The notes under the pieces were generated by a model that worked only from the letters and a program-made list of their open reading frames with translations, made no database searches and was not told the DNA's origin. From an uncultured Desulfuromonadales bacterium (GTDB lineage: Bacteria > Desulfobacterota > Desulfuromonadia > Desulfuromonadales > Geopsychrobacteraceae), in the NCBI GenBank assembly GCA_947259685.1, contig CAMYNC010000081.1, positions 1 through 16,528 on the forward strand: a stretch of 16,528 bases of DNA, in the 5' to 3' direction. The position numbers and the translations under genes were made by a program. Positions 1 through 7,216 of the stretch are shown here, one piece after another (the stretch's first letter is position 1; each line of letters begins with the position of its first letter).

Positions 1-1
1 G

Positions 2-562
2 TTCGTCTATATCCATCCATTTCAGGATGGAAACGGCCGTGTTCATCGCTGCCTTATCCATCATGTGCTGGGCGAGCGGGGTTTTGCCCCAACGGGAATG
101 GTCTTCCCCGTGTCAGCCGTCATGTTGGACCAAATAGACAAGTATCGTAAAACTCTGCAAAATCATACGGCTCCACTCATGCCTTTCATCGAGTGGCGAC
201 CGACCTCAGATGGGAATATTGAAGCTCTCAATGAAACGGCAGACCTCTACCGGTACTTTGATTGCACGGAAGCAGCGGAATTTCTCTATGCTTGTGTACA
301 GCGCACGGTGGAGCATGATCTTCCACGAGAGATCGACTATCTGCAGCGGCATGATGAGGCGCTACACCGTGTCATGCATACCGTAGAGATGCCGGACAGA
401 CTCGCCGAAAACCTGGTGCTGCTGATTCGACAAAATAACGGTAAGCTGGCGCAGCGCAGGCGAAATCGGGAATTTGAGGCGTTGACGAATGACGAAGTTG
501 CGGCTATTGAACAGATTGTTCAAAACGCCTTTGAGGGGTTCGATGCGGAATGGGGCCTTTAA
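2..562 (+). CDS. Fic/DOC family protein, 3' part (5' end outside window)
   Basis: The frame is open from the window edge, so the N-terminus is missing and the start lies to the left. Near the left edge it reads HPFQDGNGR, which matches the Fic active-site motif HPFx[D/E]GN[G/K]R exactly: the histidine is the catalytic base and the DGN/GR part holds the nucleotide phosphates. Fic enzymes usually transfer AMP, or another nucleotide part, onto a hydroxyl side chain of a target protein. About 165 residues follow the motif; they are largely helical and charged, and the last 40 resemble the C-terminal extensions common in stand-alone bacterial Fic proteins. The inhibitory helix motif (S/T)xxxE(G/N) cannot be checked because it would often be in the missing N-terminal part. 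The target is unknown. It may act as a toxin or regulator, in keeping with the accessory genes beside it. Confidence 0.9.
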   Translation, partial: FVYIHPFQDGNGRVHRCLIHHVLGERGFAPTGMVFPVSAVMLDQIDKYRKTLQNHTAPLMPFIEWRPTSDGNIEALNETADLYRYFDCTEAAEFLYACVQRTVEHDLPREIDYLQRHDEALHRVMHTVEMPDRLAENLVLLIRQNNGKLAQRRRNREFEALTNDEVAAIEQIVQNAFEGFDAEWGL

Positions 563-696
563 AAAAATCCAAAATTTAAAGTATGAGATTCTATTCTGGA
601 GCTGTAAAAAAATGGCTCAATGTGGGTAGGAAAATTTTCGAAAAGATTTCCCGGTCAGAACTTACAGATCCAGGTATTTAGATTGGTTTAACTGAG

Positions 697-722
697 GCAA
701 CCAGGGTTGCTAAACAGGAGGG
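697..722 (+). promoter_or_regulatory. Hairpin next to the ribosome binding site of the TIR-FGE gene
   Basis: GCAACC (697-702) and GGTTGC (705-710) form a perfect inverted repeat. It ends six bases before the strong Shine-Dalgarno AGGAGGG (716-722), which precedes the ATG at 726. The second TIR gene has a comparable stem in the same place. A role in translation control is inference. Confidence 0.35.
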
Positions 723-725
723 TAA

Positions 726-2108
726 ATGAGCGACATATTCATTAGCTATTCAAGAGAGGATAAAGAGAAAGTACAGCAGCTTGCCCAAGCTCTTGAAAAT
801 GAGGGTTGGTCGATCTGGTGGGATCCTCACATTCCGGCGGGAAAGAACTTTGATGATGTCATCGAGCAAGCCTTGGAAACCGCTAAGTCCGTTATCGTAT
901 TGTGGTCGGTCAAGTCAGTGGATTCGAGGTGGGTTCGAACCGAGGCTTCCGAAGCTCTGGACCGCAGTATTCTGGTCCCTGTTCTCATTGATGATGTGCG
1001 GGTTCCTTTGGCTTTCCGGCGTGTTCAGACTGCGGATTTAACCGCCTGGGATGGTTCCAGATCATTCCCGGCATTTCGCAAGTTGGTTGAAGATCTAGCA
1101 GGCATTATCGGCCCTCGGCCCGGACAAGTTGAGGGTGAAGCGAAATCTCAGGCAGAAGAGTTGGAAGTCAAGAAAGGGGAAAACGATACGAGGCGTCAGG
1201 TCACGGAAATGCTTCTGGAGGACAAGGCTGTAATAAGTCCCGTTCGGGACACCCCTGTGGGGAGCAAAAAGGGCCCTATGGTGGGTTTAGGGATTGTCGG
1301 CCTGGTGGCGTTATTATTCTTTTTCGGTTTGCAGTTTCGTGAGGGGAATATTGAGCAGGCTTCGAATTCGCAGGCCCACTCGACGAACACACCCGAACCG
1401 ACGCAGACAGTTACGCAGAACAATTCTGAAAAGCCTCTGATATCGCCGTCAAAGGACTCGGGCGAAAAGGTGATAAAGCCTGAAATGGTGGTTATCCCGG
1501 CGGGAACATTCAATATGGGTGGCAATGAGGTTAAGGTCCAAGAATTTGCAATAGGCAGGTATGAAGTCACCTTTGAGGATTATGAATATTTTACCAAAGC
1601 CAAAGGATGGGATACGCTTGATGATAATGGATGGGGAAAGGAGACGCGTCCTGTGATTCATGTCTCCTGGAAAGATGCCGCGGTCTACGCCAAGTGGCTC
1701 TCTGAAAAGACGGGCAAAAGTTACCGGTTGCCGACCGAGGAGGAATGGGAGTACGCGGCACGATGTCGGGGTGAGGATGAAAAGTGTGAGGGGATGCCTG
1801 CGACAGACAAACCGGGGGGGGATGCCTGGACCATTAAAAACAGTAAAAAGATGACACATCCTATAGGAGAGACAGAACCCAACGGGCTCAAGCTCTACGA
1901 CATGAGTGGCAACGTGTGGGAATGGGTTCAGAATCCCAGCAAAGATGATAATAGCGATCGGCGTATAATTCGTGGTGGCTCTTGGGCGGATGACGGTACC
2001 TGGGACTTAAGGTCTGAGGTCTCAGTACGCGATAGAGACCGCAGGTTTGGTTTTCGACTTGCCCAGGACTGCAATGAATCTTCACCCTGCACTCCTCCTG
2101 AAAACTGA
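726..2108 (+). CDS. Membrane-anchored TIR protein with FGE-sulfatase-like C-terminal domain
   Basis: The protein has 460 residues. The ATG is well supported by AGGAGGG just upstream. Residues 1-130 are a bacterial TIR domain: DIFISY is the first strand, the BB-loop region reads GWSIWWDPHIPAG, and the segment WSVKSVDSRWVRTEA places Glu73 where TIR NAD-cleaving enzymes keep their catalytic glutamate. A charged linker (131-182) leads to one membrane helix (about 185-203) and a Ser/Thr/Pro-rich stalk. Residues 252-447 form an FGE-sulfatase/C-type-lectin-like domain, with MVVIPAGTF, the block SYRLPTEEEWEYAAR, YDMSGNVWEW, RGGSW and GFRLA. The catalytic cysteines of true formylglycine-generating enzymes are absent after RGGSW, so the domain more likely binds a ligand than oxidises a sulfatase. 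Cys347 and Cys354 could form a disulfide. The inferred topology is TIR in the cytoplasm and sensor domain in the periplasm. A receptor whose TIR consumes NAD on activation is plausible but unproven. Confidence 0.9.
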   Translation: MSDIFISYSREDKEKVQQLAQALENEGWSIWWDPHIPAGKNFDDVIEQALETAKSVIVLWSVKSVDSRWVRTEASEALDRSILVPVLIDDVRVPLAFRRVQTADLTAWDGSRSFPAFRKLVEDLAGIIGPRPGQVEGEAKSQAEELEVKKGENDTRRQVTEMLLEDKAVISPVRDTPVGSKKGPMVGLGIVGLVALLFFFGLQFREGNIEQASNSQAHSTNTPEPTQTVTQNNSEKPLISPSKDSGEKVIKPEMVVIPAGTFNMGGNEVKVQEFAIGRYEVTFEDYEYFTKAKGWDTLDDNGWGKETRPVIHVSWKDAAVYAKWLSEKTGKSYRLPTEEEWEYAARCRGEDEKCEGMPATDKPGGDAWTIKNSKKMTHPIGETEPNGLKLYDMSGNVWEWVQNPSKDDNSDRRIIRGGSWADDGTWDLRSEVSVRDRDRRFGFRLAQDCNESSPCTPPEN

Positions 2109-2310
2109 AAAATTTTGATTTGGCAGTTTGGTAGGTTGAGTTGAGGCACAATGGCAGTGACCTGGATTGTTAGTAGATCAAGGCGAGCATGTTCTGAGTT
2201 GGGAGAAGATCTTTTTCTGGATTTTCGGATATACCGAATCCCAGTAGATCAATTAAAACTCAGGCTGCGTATTCAGACACACGGCTTTTTACCAGAAACA
2301 AAATAAGCCC

Positions 2311-2338
2311 TTGCATAGCATGGTATCCGTGCTAACAT
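2311..2338 (+). promoter_or_regulatory. Promoter and palindromic operator of the higBA-like pair
   Basis: TAGCATGGTATCCGTGCTA (2316-2334) is an imperfect palindrome with five perfect outer pairs and two further GC pairs inside. It ends two bases before the toxin ATG. TTGCAT (2311-2316) and TAACAT (2333-2338), 16 bases apart, can serve as -35 and -10, so the palindrome fills the promoter spacer. This is where HigA-type antitoxins bind to repress their own operon. If the -10 is right, the transcript would have little or no leader, which fits the lack of a ribosome binding site. Confidence 0.6.
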
Positions 2339-2639
2339 GATAGGCGTGATCCTCAATTTCAAAAACAAGGCAACCGAAGACATATTTAACGGCGTCTCTT
2401 CCAAGGATGCCCGCAAAGCATTGCCAAAAACGGTTTGGCGAGTTGCCACCCGCAAGCTGGATCAGCTCGATTCGATAAAAGTTTTGGATGAACTAAGGGT
2501 TCCCCCAGGCAATCGGCTGGAAGCCTTATCGGGAGACAGGAAGGGTCAACACAGCATCCGGATCAACAGTCAGTACCGCATTTGTTTTACCTGGCAAGAT
2601 GTCGGCCCGGCAGATGTGGAAGTAACCGATTATCACTAA
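2337..2639 (+). CDS. higB: HigB-type (RelE superfamily) toxin
   Basis: This is a small basic protein of 100 residues. NKATEDIFNG near the start, the long middle helix, LRVPPGNRLEAL, and the end block IRINSQYRICFTW then VEVTDYH are typical of HigB, a ribosome-dependent mRNA endonuclease of type II toxin-antitoxin systems. The usual family length is 92-100 residues. The start is uncertain. ATG at 2337 has no Shine-Dalgarno and overlaps the probable -10, while GTG at 2346 would give an N-terminus closer to relatives, which begin M-I-x-x-F. The antitoxin gene begins ten bases after the stop, so the order is toxin first, as in other higBA loci. No truncation is seen. Confidence 0.9.
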   Translation: MIGVILNFKNKATEDIFNGVSSKDARKALPKTVWRVATRKLDQLDSIKVLDELRVPPGNRLEALSGDRKGQHSIRINSQYRICFTWQDVGPADVEVTDYH

Positions 2640-2649
2640 GAGGTCTATT

Positions 2650-2967
2650 ATGGTACGCATACCAACCAACCGCCCGCCAACCCACCCGGGAGAAATGCTC
2701 CTTGAAGAGTTCCTGGCTCCAATGGAGATCACCCAGCGCGAGCTGGCCGACGCGATCCACGTCCCTTACCAGCGGGTTAACGAGCTGGTCAACCAAAAGC
2801 GTGGCGTCACCCCGAGTACCGCCCTGCGCTTAGCAAAGTTTTTCGGCATGACGGCAGACTTCTGGCTCAACCTACAAATGCGGTGGGATCTCTACAAAGC
2901 GAGAGAATCTGAAAAGACTGAAATCGAGACGATAGAGGATTATCAGCATCTGCGGAGAATGGCTTAA
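2650..2967 (+). CDS. higA: HigA-type antitoxin, XRE-family DNA-binding protein
   Basis: The protein has 105 residues and starts at an ATG preceded by AAGAGG (2638-2643), which overlaps the toxin stop codon, so translation is probably coupled. RPPTHPGEMLLEEFL at residues 8-22 is the characteristic HigA/VapI opening. Residues 28-50 form a helix-turn-helix (TQRELADAI, turn, YQRVNELVNQKRG), followed by the family block ALRLAKFFGMTADFWLNLQ. HigA binds and silences HigB and, with it, represses the operon; the palindrome at 2316-2334 is the likely site. The gene is complete and intact, so the pair looks functional. Confidence 0.93.
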   Translation: MVRIPTNRPPTHPGEMLLEEFLAPMEITQRELADAIHVPYQRVNELVNQKRGVTPSTALRLAKFFGMTADFWLNLQMRWDLYKARESEKTEIETIEDYQHLRRMA

Positions 2968-3056
2968 CCACAGAACATATCAATACGAATAAAAGTGCAG
3001 TAGCTCACCCTACTCGATTTCTGATATGTGGTGATTCATCAGAATGCATTCTACGG

Positions 3057-3536
3057 CTACTTGGGAATACCAATTTTACGACCAATGTTGTCGGGACGCT
3101 CTAAGTGTGATTGTTGTTGCGATAGGGTTTTAATCTTCGCCATTACTTCATCTGGAAAGGAAGCGGACTTACGTTTTTTCAGGTCTACGCATATGCTTAT
3201 TTGTTCAAGTGTGGAAGCAAGGTAGCCACTACTTCCCTTCACATGCATTTCAAAATAAAGATGAATGCGCTTGTGGTCATGATCTACCAGTTGCATCCGG
3301 ATCTCCACCTCCTGTCCAAGAGAGACCTCTTGATCGTAGGTGATATGGCTTTCCAATGCCATTGTAGATTTTCCAGTTAACTTTGCACTCACCTCACCTA
3401 AGCCAAGGGAAAGTAGCAATTCCTCGCAAGCAAGATCGAAGACCAAGACATAATATGCAACATTCATGTGGTTGTTGTAATCCAACCATTCGGGTTTGAT
3501 CTCTGTCGAATAAATAACAGTAGGGAGCTTATTCAT
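3057..3536 (-). CDS. Hotdog-fold acyl-CoA thioesterase (4HBT family)
   Basis: The protein has 159 residues, with GAGAGGG placed well upstream of its ATG. WLDYNNHMNVAYYV (17-30) is the active-site region of 4-hydroxybenzoyl-CoA-thioesterase-like enzymes, in which an Asp/Asn pair and the HMN turn begin the long central helix. LESHITYDQEVSLGQEVEI and the later strand IHLYFEMHV complete the hotdog fold. The family hydrolyses acyl-CoA thioesters in the cytoplasm. The sequence somewhat recalls betainyl-CoA thioesterases of carnitine breakdown, including the C-terminal VDLKKRKSASFPDEV block, but no carnitine genes are nearby, so no substrate is assigned. The gene stands alone, convergent with higA, and looks more like a housekeeping gene than its neighbours. 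Confidence 0.85.
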   Translation of the reverse strand: MNKLPTVIYSTEIKPEWLDYNNHMNVAYYVLVFDLACEELLLSLGLGEVSAKLTGKSTMALESHITYDQEVSLGQEVEIRMQLVDHDHKRIHLYFEMHVKGSSGYLASTLEQISICVDLKKRKSASFPDEVMAKIKTLSQQQSHLERPDNIGRKIGIPK

Positions 3537-4383
3537 ATTTACCCTCTCATGTTGAGCTGGAATACCCTAATTTACCTAAATGTAACAGATGCCTCGTAAC
3601 CTGAAACACCCAAAATCTGTCTCAGGGGTGCTGACATGTGAAAAGATAGCCACTATATAGGCACCTATTTCCTGCAATAAAACCTCACCGTGTATTGGGT
3701 TCGATTGATAAATACGGAATCGAATTCAGGGCTTGTTTACTGGTACCCTCAGGTTGTCGCATGGAGATTAATTGGTCAAAACAGAGACATAGGGACGTGT
3801 CGTTTAGATTTCCGCCATCGAAGGCATTTGTCTTACCTCCTTTGGATCTGCTCTTCCCTAGCCACTTGAAACCGCCGAGACTCCCTTACTTTTCTGCCCA
3901 AGCTGCCCTTGTTCCACCTTGGCAGCGATCCGATGTTGGACCTGCTCCAGAAAACACGGCTGGTAACAGAAATATCGGGTCGTCACGACGGGGAGGGGAG
4001 CTGATGAGGCTTTGCGGGGAGCATAAAAACAACGATGACGGATATCGCCAAGAGGTTTTCCCGGATGATTTTACTTTTCCGGTTTTTCGAGCGATTTATC
4101 ATTTTGGGAATTTCTTCCGCTCAATAAACGACTTTTTAGGGTCGCCCGCTCTACTTTGCCTCGTTGGTGCTTCCGTCACCGTCTGGTTTCAATCTATCGC
4201 AGGTCGGGGGGATGTCAAGCGGCAGGTTTCAACTATAATTCAGATAGTTGCAACTGCATGAAATCACTTGGCCCGGCTTTAGGAATATTTATTTGGGCCG
4301 GGGGCAGATCAGGCTGAAGGCCTAAAATCTTTGTAAATCGCCGGGCGGACAGAGGGGGAAGACTTCCCCCCTTAACAGGCCGT
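3537..4383. other. Gene-poor stretch with no convincing coding region
   Basis: This stretch of about 850 bases lies between the starts of the thioesterase and the terminator of the OmpA-like gene. An open frame from a TTG at 3695 to 4261 on the plus strand (188 codons) has no ribosome binding site, no recognisable domain and an unlikely composition, so I do not call it. On the minus strand AAAGGAGG precedes an ATG near 3816, but the frame closes within a few codons. A perfect small hairpin, GGGGGAA (4354-4360) with TTCCCCC (4364-4370), and a weaker CCCGGC/GCCGGG pair (4272-4277/4297-4302) are the only visible structures. It may hold decayed sequence or an undescribed RNA. Confidence 0.5.
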
Positions 4384-4430
4384 AAAAAAGCCCGGCCCTC
4401 ATCGCAACATTCGTGGAGAGAGGGCCGGGC
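4384..4430 (-). terminator. Rho-independent terminator of the OmpA-like lipoprotein gene
   Basis: An 11-base-pair GC-rich stem, GCCCGGCCCTC (4390-4400) with GAGGGCCGGGC (4420-4430), is followed on the minus strand by six T residues (4389-4384). It lies about 110 bases after the stop of the gene at 4540-5190. The 19-base loop is rather long, but the stem is perfect. Confidence 0.85.
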
Positions 4431-4539
4431 CGTCATGATTAACTTTTGAGCGATTCGCTATTTTCCTCGAAAATCCAAGCAGAAACGAAGAAAAATCAAT
4501 TCAAAAATCTCAGTTCTCAACAACACCTGTGGACCAGAA

Positions 4540-5190
4540 TTAAGCCCTTGGGGTAATGGTGACCTGAACCCGGCGATTAAGCTGCCGACCGTTCTCGGTG
4601 CTGTTGTCTGCAACCGGCTGAGCTTCGCCGAAACCAACGGTTTCAACCCGGCGAGGATCAACATTCTTCTTGATCAATGCGTTTCTAACCGCACTGGAAC
4701 GACGCTCTGAAAGCTGCTGATTAAGGGCTTCACTTCCCGTGCTGTCGGTATGTCCAGCCACCATGATAGAGGTCTGGGGGTACTGGTTGAGGACCTGGCC
4801 CACCCTAAATATTTCGTCATAAGCACCGGGTTTCAAAGAAGCCGATCCTACATCAAAAAGAACATCAGATTTGAAGGTTAAGGCCAAGGTATCCGCATTT
4901 CGCTGGATACTGGCGGCTTCAGAAGCCGCCAACTGCTGCCGCAAGGCCTGTTCCTGGTTGTCCATGTAGCGACCAACCCCGCCACCGGCCAGACCACCTA
5001 AAAGAGCACCGATACCGGCGCCTATAAGGGTTCCTTCGGTGTCGCCGCCGATAGCCTGGCCGAGACCTGCGCCGGCAGCGGCCCCTACGCCTGTTCCGAT
5101 CCAAGCCCCTTGCTGGGTCTTGTTCATGGGCTGGGCGCAGCCCACCAGGCTAACCGCCAAGATAAGCAAACTAATACACGTCCTTTTCAT
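4540..5190 (-). CDS. Outer-membrane lipoprotein with glycine zipper and OmpA domain (YiaD-like)
   Basis: The protein has 216 residues, with AAGGGAG before the ATG. Residues 1-17 are a lipoprotein signal peptide ending in the lipobox LVGC; Cys18 would carry the lipid. Residues 31-73 are a glycine-zipper segment (GTGVGAAAGAGLG, then GAGIGALLGGLAGGGVG) that could insert into the membrane. A short helical linker follows, then an OmpA C-terminal domain (about 105-214) with FDVGSASLKP, AGHTDSTGSEALNQQLSERR and NRRVQVTI, the peptidoglycan-binding signature. The protein therefore ties the outer membrane to the cell wall. It is monocistronic with its own terminator at 4384-4430. No link to the conjugation genes is visible; it looks like a chromosomal gene, which hints that the accessory genes sit in a chromosome. 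Confidence 0.93.
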   Translation of the reverse strand: MKRTCISLLILAVSLVGCAQPMNKTQQGAWIGTGVGAAAGAGLGQAIGGDTEGTLIGAGIGALLGGLAGGGVGRYMDNQEQALRQQLAASEAASIQRNADTLALTFKSDVLFDVGSASLKPGAYDEIFRVGQVLNQYPQTSIMVAGHTDSTGSEALNQQLSERRSSAVRNALIKKNVDPRRVETVGFGEAQPVADNSTENGRQLNRRVQVTITPRA

Positions 5191-5760
5191 TTTTTATCTC
5201 CCTTAAAAACTTAAAAGTGATTGTGTGACTCTTGAGAACAAAAAGAAGGGCGGAATTTATCACAAAAGATCGAAAAAGGTCGAGACTTTAACAATCTGGC
5301 GGACAGTCGCGGGAGTCGCCCCGCCCGGCGAGTTACCTTTCTTGACGGCCAAGCAAAGGTAACCGAAAGAAGGCCGCCCCACCCAGGGTGAACCATACGG
5401 CTAATCACAGCGCTTACTTCTGGTCCTTTTGACCCCTGTCTGTGTTGCGATTCTTTGACGTAAGCTTTGGCTAAGCCTTCATCTTCGCCGCCTTGCCAGA
5501 AGCCAAAATTTCTCAGAATCAATTCGCCGGGTTAACCGAATGGGTCACCAGCCTCCTGCAGGGTTCCCTCTCTCCGGTAATTTCCAGCCAGAAAGGAGAC
5601 GAAACCCCGCTACGCTAAGAGATCCGTCTCGGGGTTGCCAGCTGAAAATCCCCTGCGTTCGGCGGCACCCAAAGGGGGATTGACATAAAAATTCGGTAAA
5701 AACGTCTCACTCCCCTGCCATACGCTCATCATCCGCTAGAATTATAAAGAACTTATCTCT
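5191..5760. other. 570-base intergenic stretch with structured, repeat-like sequence
   Basis: This stretch separates the divergent OmpA-like and second TIR genes. The part next to 5190 should hold the promoter and leader of the OmpA-like gene. An open frame on the minus strand (5211-5522) has no ribosome binding site or domain and is rich in Arg, Ser and Gly. Its sequence is of the kind often seen when dispersed non-coding repeats are translated, so I do not call it. A folded segment at 5581-5648 is listed separately. TTGACA (5680-5685) and an AT-rich stretch (5736-5755) may belong to the TIR promoter, but no properly spaced -10 is evident. Confidence 0.5.
5581..5648 (+). other. Candidate structured RNA or palindromic repeat upstream of the second TIR gene
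   Basis: An outer stem TTTCCAGC (5581-5588) with GCTGAAAA (5641-5648, one mismatch) encloses a perfect stem AACCCCG (5603-5609) with CGGGGTT (5630-5636). A second perfect stem, GAGACG (5596-5601) with CGTCTC (5625-5630), would compete for base 5630. I do not recognise it as a known riboswitch class. It lies about 145 bases before the TIR start. Confidence 0.35.
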
Positions 5761-5787
5761 TTGCTGGCTCCCCCAGCAACGGAGGGG
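5761..5787 (+). promoter_or_regulatory. Hairpin next to the ribosome binding site of the second TIR gene
   Basis: TTGCTGG (5761-5767) and CCAGCAA (5773-5779) form a perfect seven-pair stem with a five-base loop. One base later comes the strong Shine-Dalgarno GGAGGGG (5781-5787), six bases before the ATG at 5794. This supports that ATG over the TTG at 5761, which lies in the stem itself. Confidence 0.4.
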
Positions 5788-5793
5788 AAATCT

Positions 5794-6921
5794 ATGGCGG
5801 ACATCTTCATCAGCTACAAACGAGAAGAGCAAGACCAAGCGAGAAAATTGGCCGACGCTCTTGAAGCCCAGGGTTGGAGTGTTTGGTGGGACCCCAATCT
5901 TATAGCAGGGGAACGTTTTGACGACGTTATCGAAACGGCGCTTAAAGAGGTGAAATGTGTCATCGTCATGTGGTCCAGGCTTTCGGTAGAATCAGAGTAT
6001 GTAAAAGACGAGGCCACCTATGCTCTTAGGCGCAAAAAACTTGCTCCAGTTACAATTGAGGATGTGGAACTGCCCTTCAGGTTTGAGGGCATCCACACCC
6101 CGCAGTTAATTGGCTGGAACGGCTCCGAAGAGACCCCTGAGTTTCAGAGGCTTATCAAAGATATCGCTTCAATTATCGGCGCTGCTCCTGGGAAAGTGCA
6201 ATCTGAAGGCAAAGCCAAGCCCGAACCGGCAAAAGAGCCTCCAAAGGCCCAGGTTGAGCCAGAAAAAAGGGAACCGCCTCCTTGGGGGAAACCTCCCTTT
6301 TGGACCAAAGCACGTCTATTAATGGGCGGACTTACCGTAGCTGTTATCGTTTTTTTGCTAATAATATCTCCATTTACTGATTATTTTAAGGAAATATCAA
6401 ATAGTAAATCAGTAAAATCAGAGCCACATATTCAACCACCAACGAACTTTATTGCAGTTCCTCTGGAAGCATACAATGAATTAGTCATTGAAAATAATAA
6501 ACTTGAAAGTAAATTAGAAGAACTTGAAATAAAATTGGCTGCAGTTGAGAAAAATAACACTTCAAATAACGAACAATTATCTAATCTTTTAAAATCTGAG
6601 AAAAGAAAACTTGAGAATGAAAAAAACATTACTCTTGAAGAAATTAAACATGGGAAAACAGTTAGTCTATCGTGGGATGCGAGTCCTTATGAAAACGTAA
6701 TGGGCTATAAAATCTATTATAAGACCGATAGTATTACCCATCCTTTTGATGGAACAGGTGCGAATGAAGGTCCTTCTCCAATTGTTGTAGGAAATATCTT
6801 AAGTACAACACTGACTGGTTTAAATGGTAATTTGGACTACTATTTTGCTATTACCGCTTATGATGAGAATGGAAATGAAAGTGGTTTCGGACCCATTATT
6901 ATGAGTCCTAAGATTAACTAG
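5794..6921 (+). CDS. Membrane-anchored TIR protein with coiled coil and fibronectin III domain
   Basis: The protein has 375 residues from the ATG at 5794, chosen for GGAGGGG at the right distance and because it matches the start of the first TIR protein. Residues 1-130 are a TIR domain (DIFISYKRE, GWSVWWDPNLIAG, WSRLSVESEYVKDEA) with Glu73 at the expected NAD-cleaving position. A Pro/Glu/Lys-rich linker (142-168) leads to one membrane helix (about 175-194). Residues 224-285 are a probable coiled coil. Residues 287-372 look like a fibronectin III fold (TVSLSWDASP, GYKIYYKT, YYFAITAYDENGNESG). The inferred topology is cytoplasmic TIR and periplasmic coiled coil with adhesion or sensing domain. 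It shares 72 of 140 residues with the first TIR protein, without gaps, but nothing beyond the membrane segment. Base composition drops sharply there: 31 of 60 bases are G/C at 5881-5940 against 13 of 60 at 6481-6540, suggesting a joined C-terminal module. Confidence 0.88.
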   Translation: MADIFISYKREEQDQARKLADALEAQGWSVWWDPNLIAGERFDDVIETALKEVKCVIVMWSRLSVESEYVKDEATYALRRKKLAPVTIEDVELPFRFEGIHTPQLIGWNGSEETPEFQRLIKDIASIIGAAPGKVQSEGKAKPEPAKEPPKAQVEPEKREPPPWGKPPFWTKARLLMGGLTVAVIVFLLIISPFTDYFKEISNSKSVKSEPHIQPPTNFIAVPLEAYNELVIENNKLESKLEELEIKLAAVEKNNTSNNEQLSNLLKSEKRKLENEKNITLEEIKHGKTVSLSWDASPYENVMGYKIYYKTDSITHPFDGTGANEGPSPIVVGNILSTTLTGLNGNLDYYFAITAYDENGNESGFGPIIMSPKIN

Positions 6922-7216
6922 ATAAAGTATCGAGGTTGAGGCGATTTGATGTAAAAATATTTTTGAGCCCTGTAGATAATTCAATAAATTTTCTTTTGAA
7001 ATATTTTTTTGTTCATCTTTTTCAAAAATGGTGTTGTATGCGTTTCTGATAAGTGGGCGTAACGTTTGACCATCTGGGCCCAATGACCACATAGCTGTAA
7101 AGAATGGCCAACATTTGAGAAGAACTCCTGAATGAAGCCGAAGTGTACTGCTTTGAGGACTTTTCGATAAACTCTCGGCTACCTATTACATTATTATACG
7201 TTTTCGTTCCATTGGG

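Noticed and set aside
2976..3028. CATATCA/TGATATG inverted repeat between the convergent higA and thioesterase genes
   Set aside because: Seven AT-rich pairs with a 39-base loop and no T-tract are too weak to call a bidirectional terminator.
4000..4110. GCAAAGCC on the minus strand, as in cyclic-di-GMP (GEMM) riboswitches
   Set aside because: The rest of the GEMM core (the first paired arm and the GNRA loop with its receptor) cannot be found around it, and no gene follows.
3695..4261. 188-codon open frame on the plus strand
   Set aside because: It starts with TTG without a ribosome site, shows no recognisable domain, and its composition is unlike the real genes around it.
5211..5522. 103-codon open frame on the minus strand upstream of the OmpA-like gene
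   Set aside because: No ribosome binding site, low-complexity Arg/Ser/Gly-rich product, and it would crowd the OmpA-like promoter. It looks like translated non-coding repeat.
6820..7183. Minus-strand frame open from 7183 to 6820, with an ATG at 7092
   Set aside because: It overlaps the end of the second TIR gene by about 100 bases and lacks a ribosome site. It could be a decayed gene or a translated repeat, but nothing in it is recognisable.
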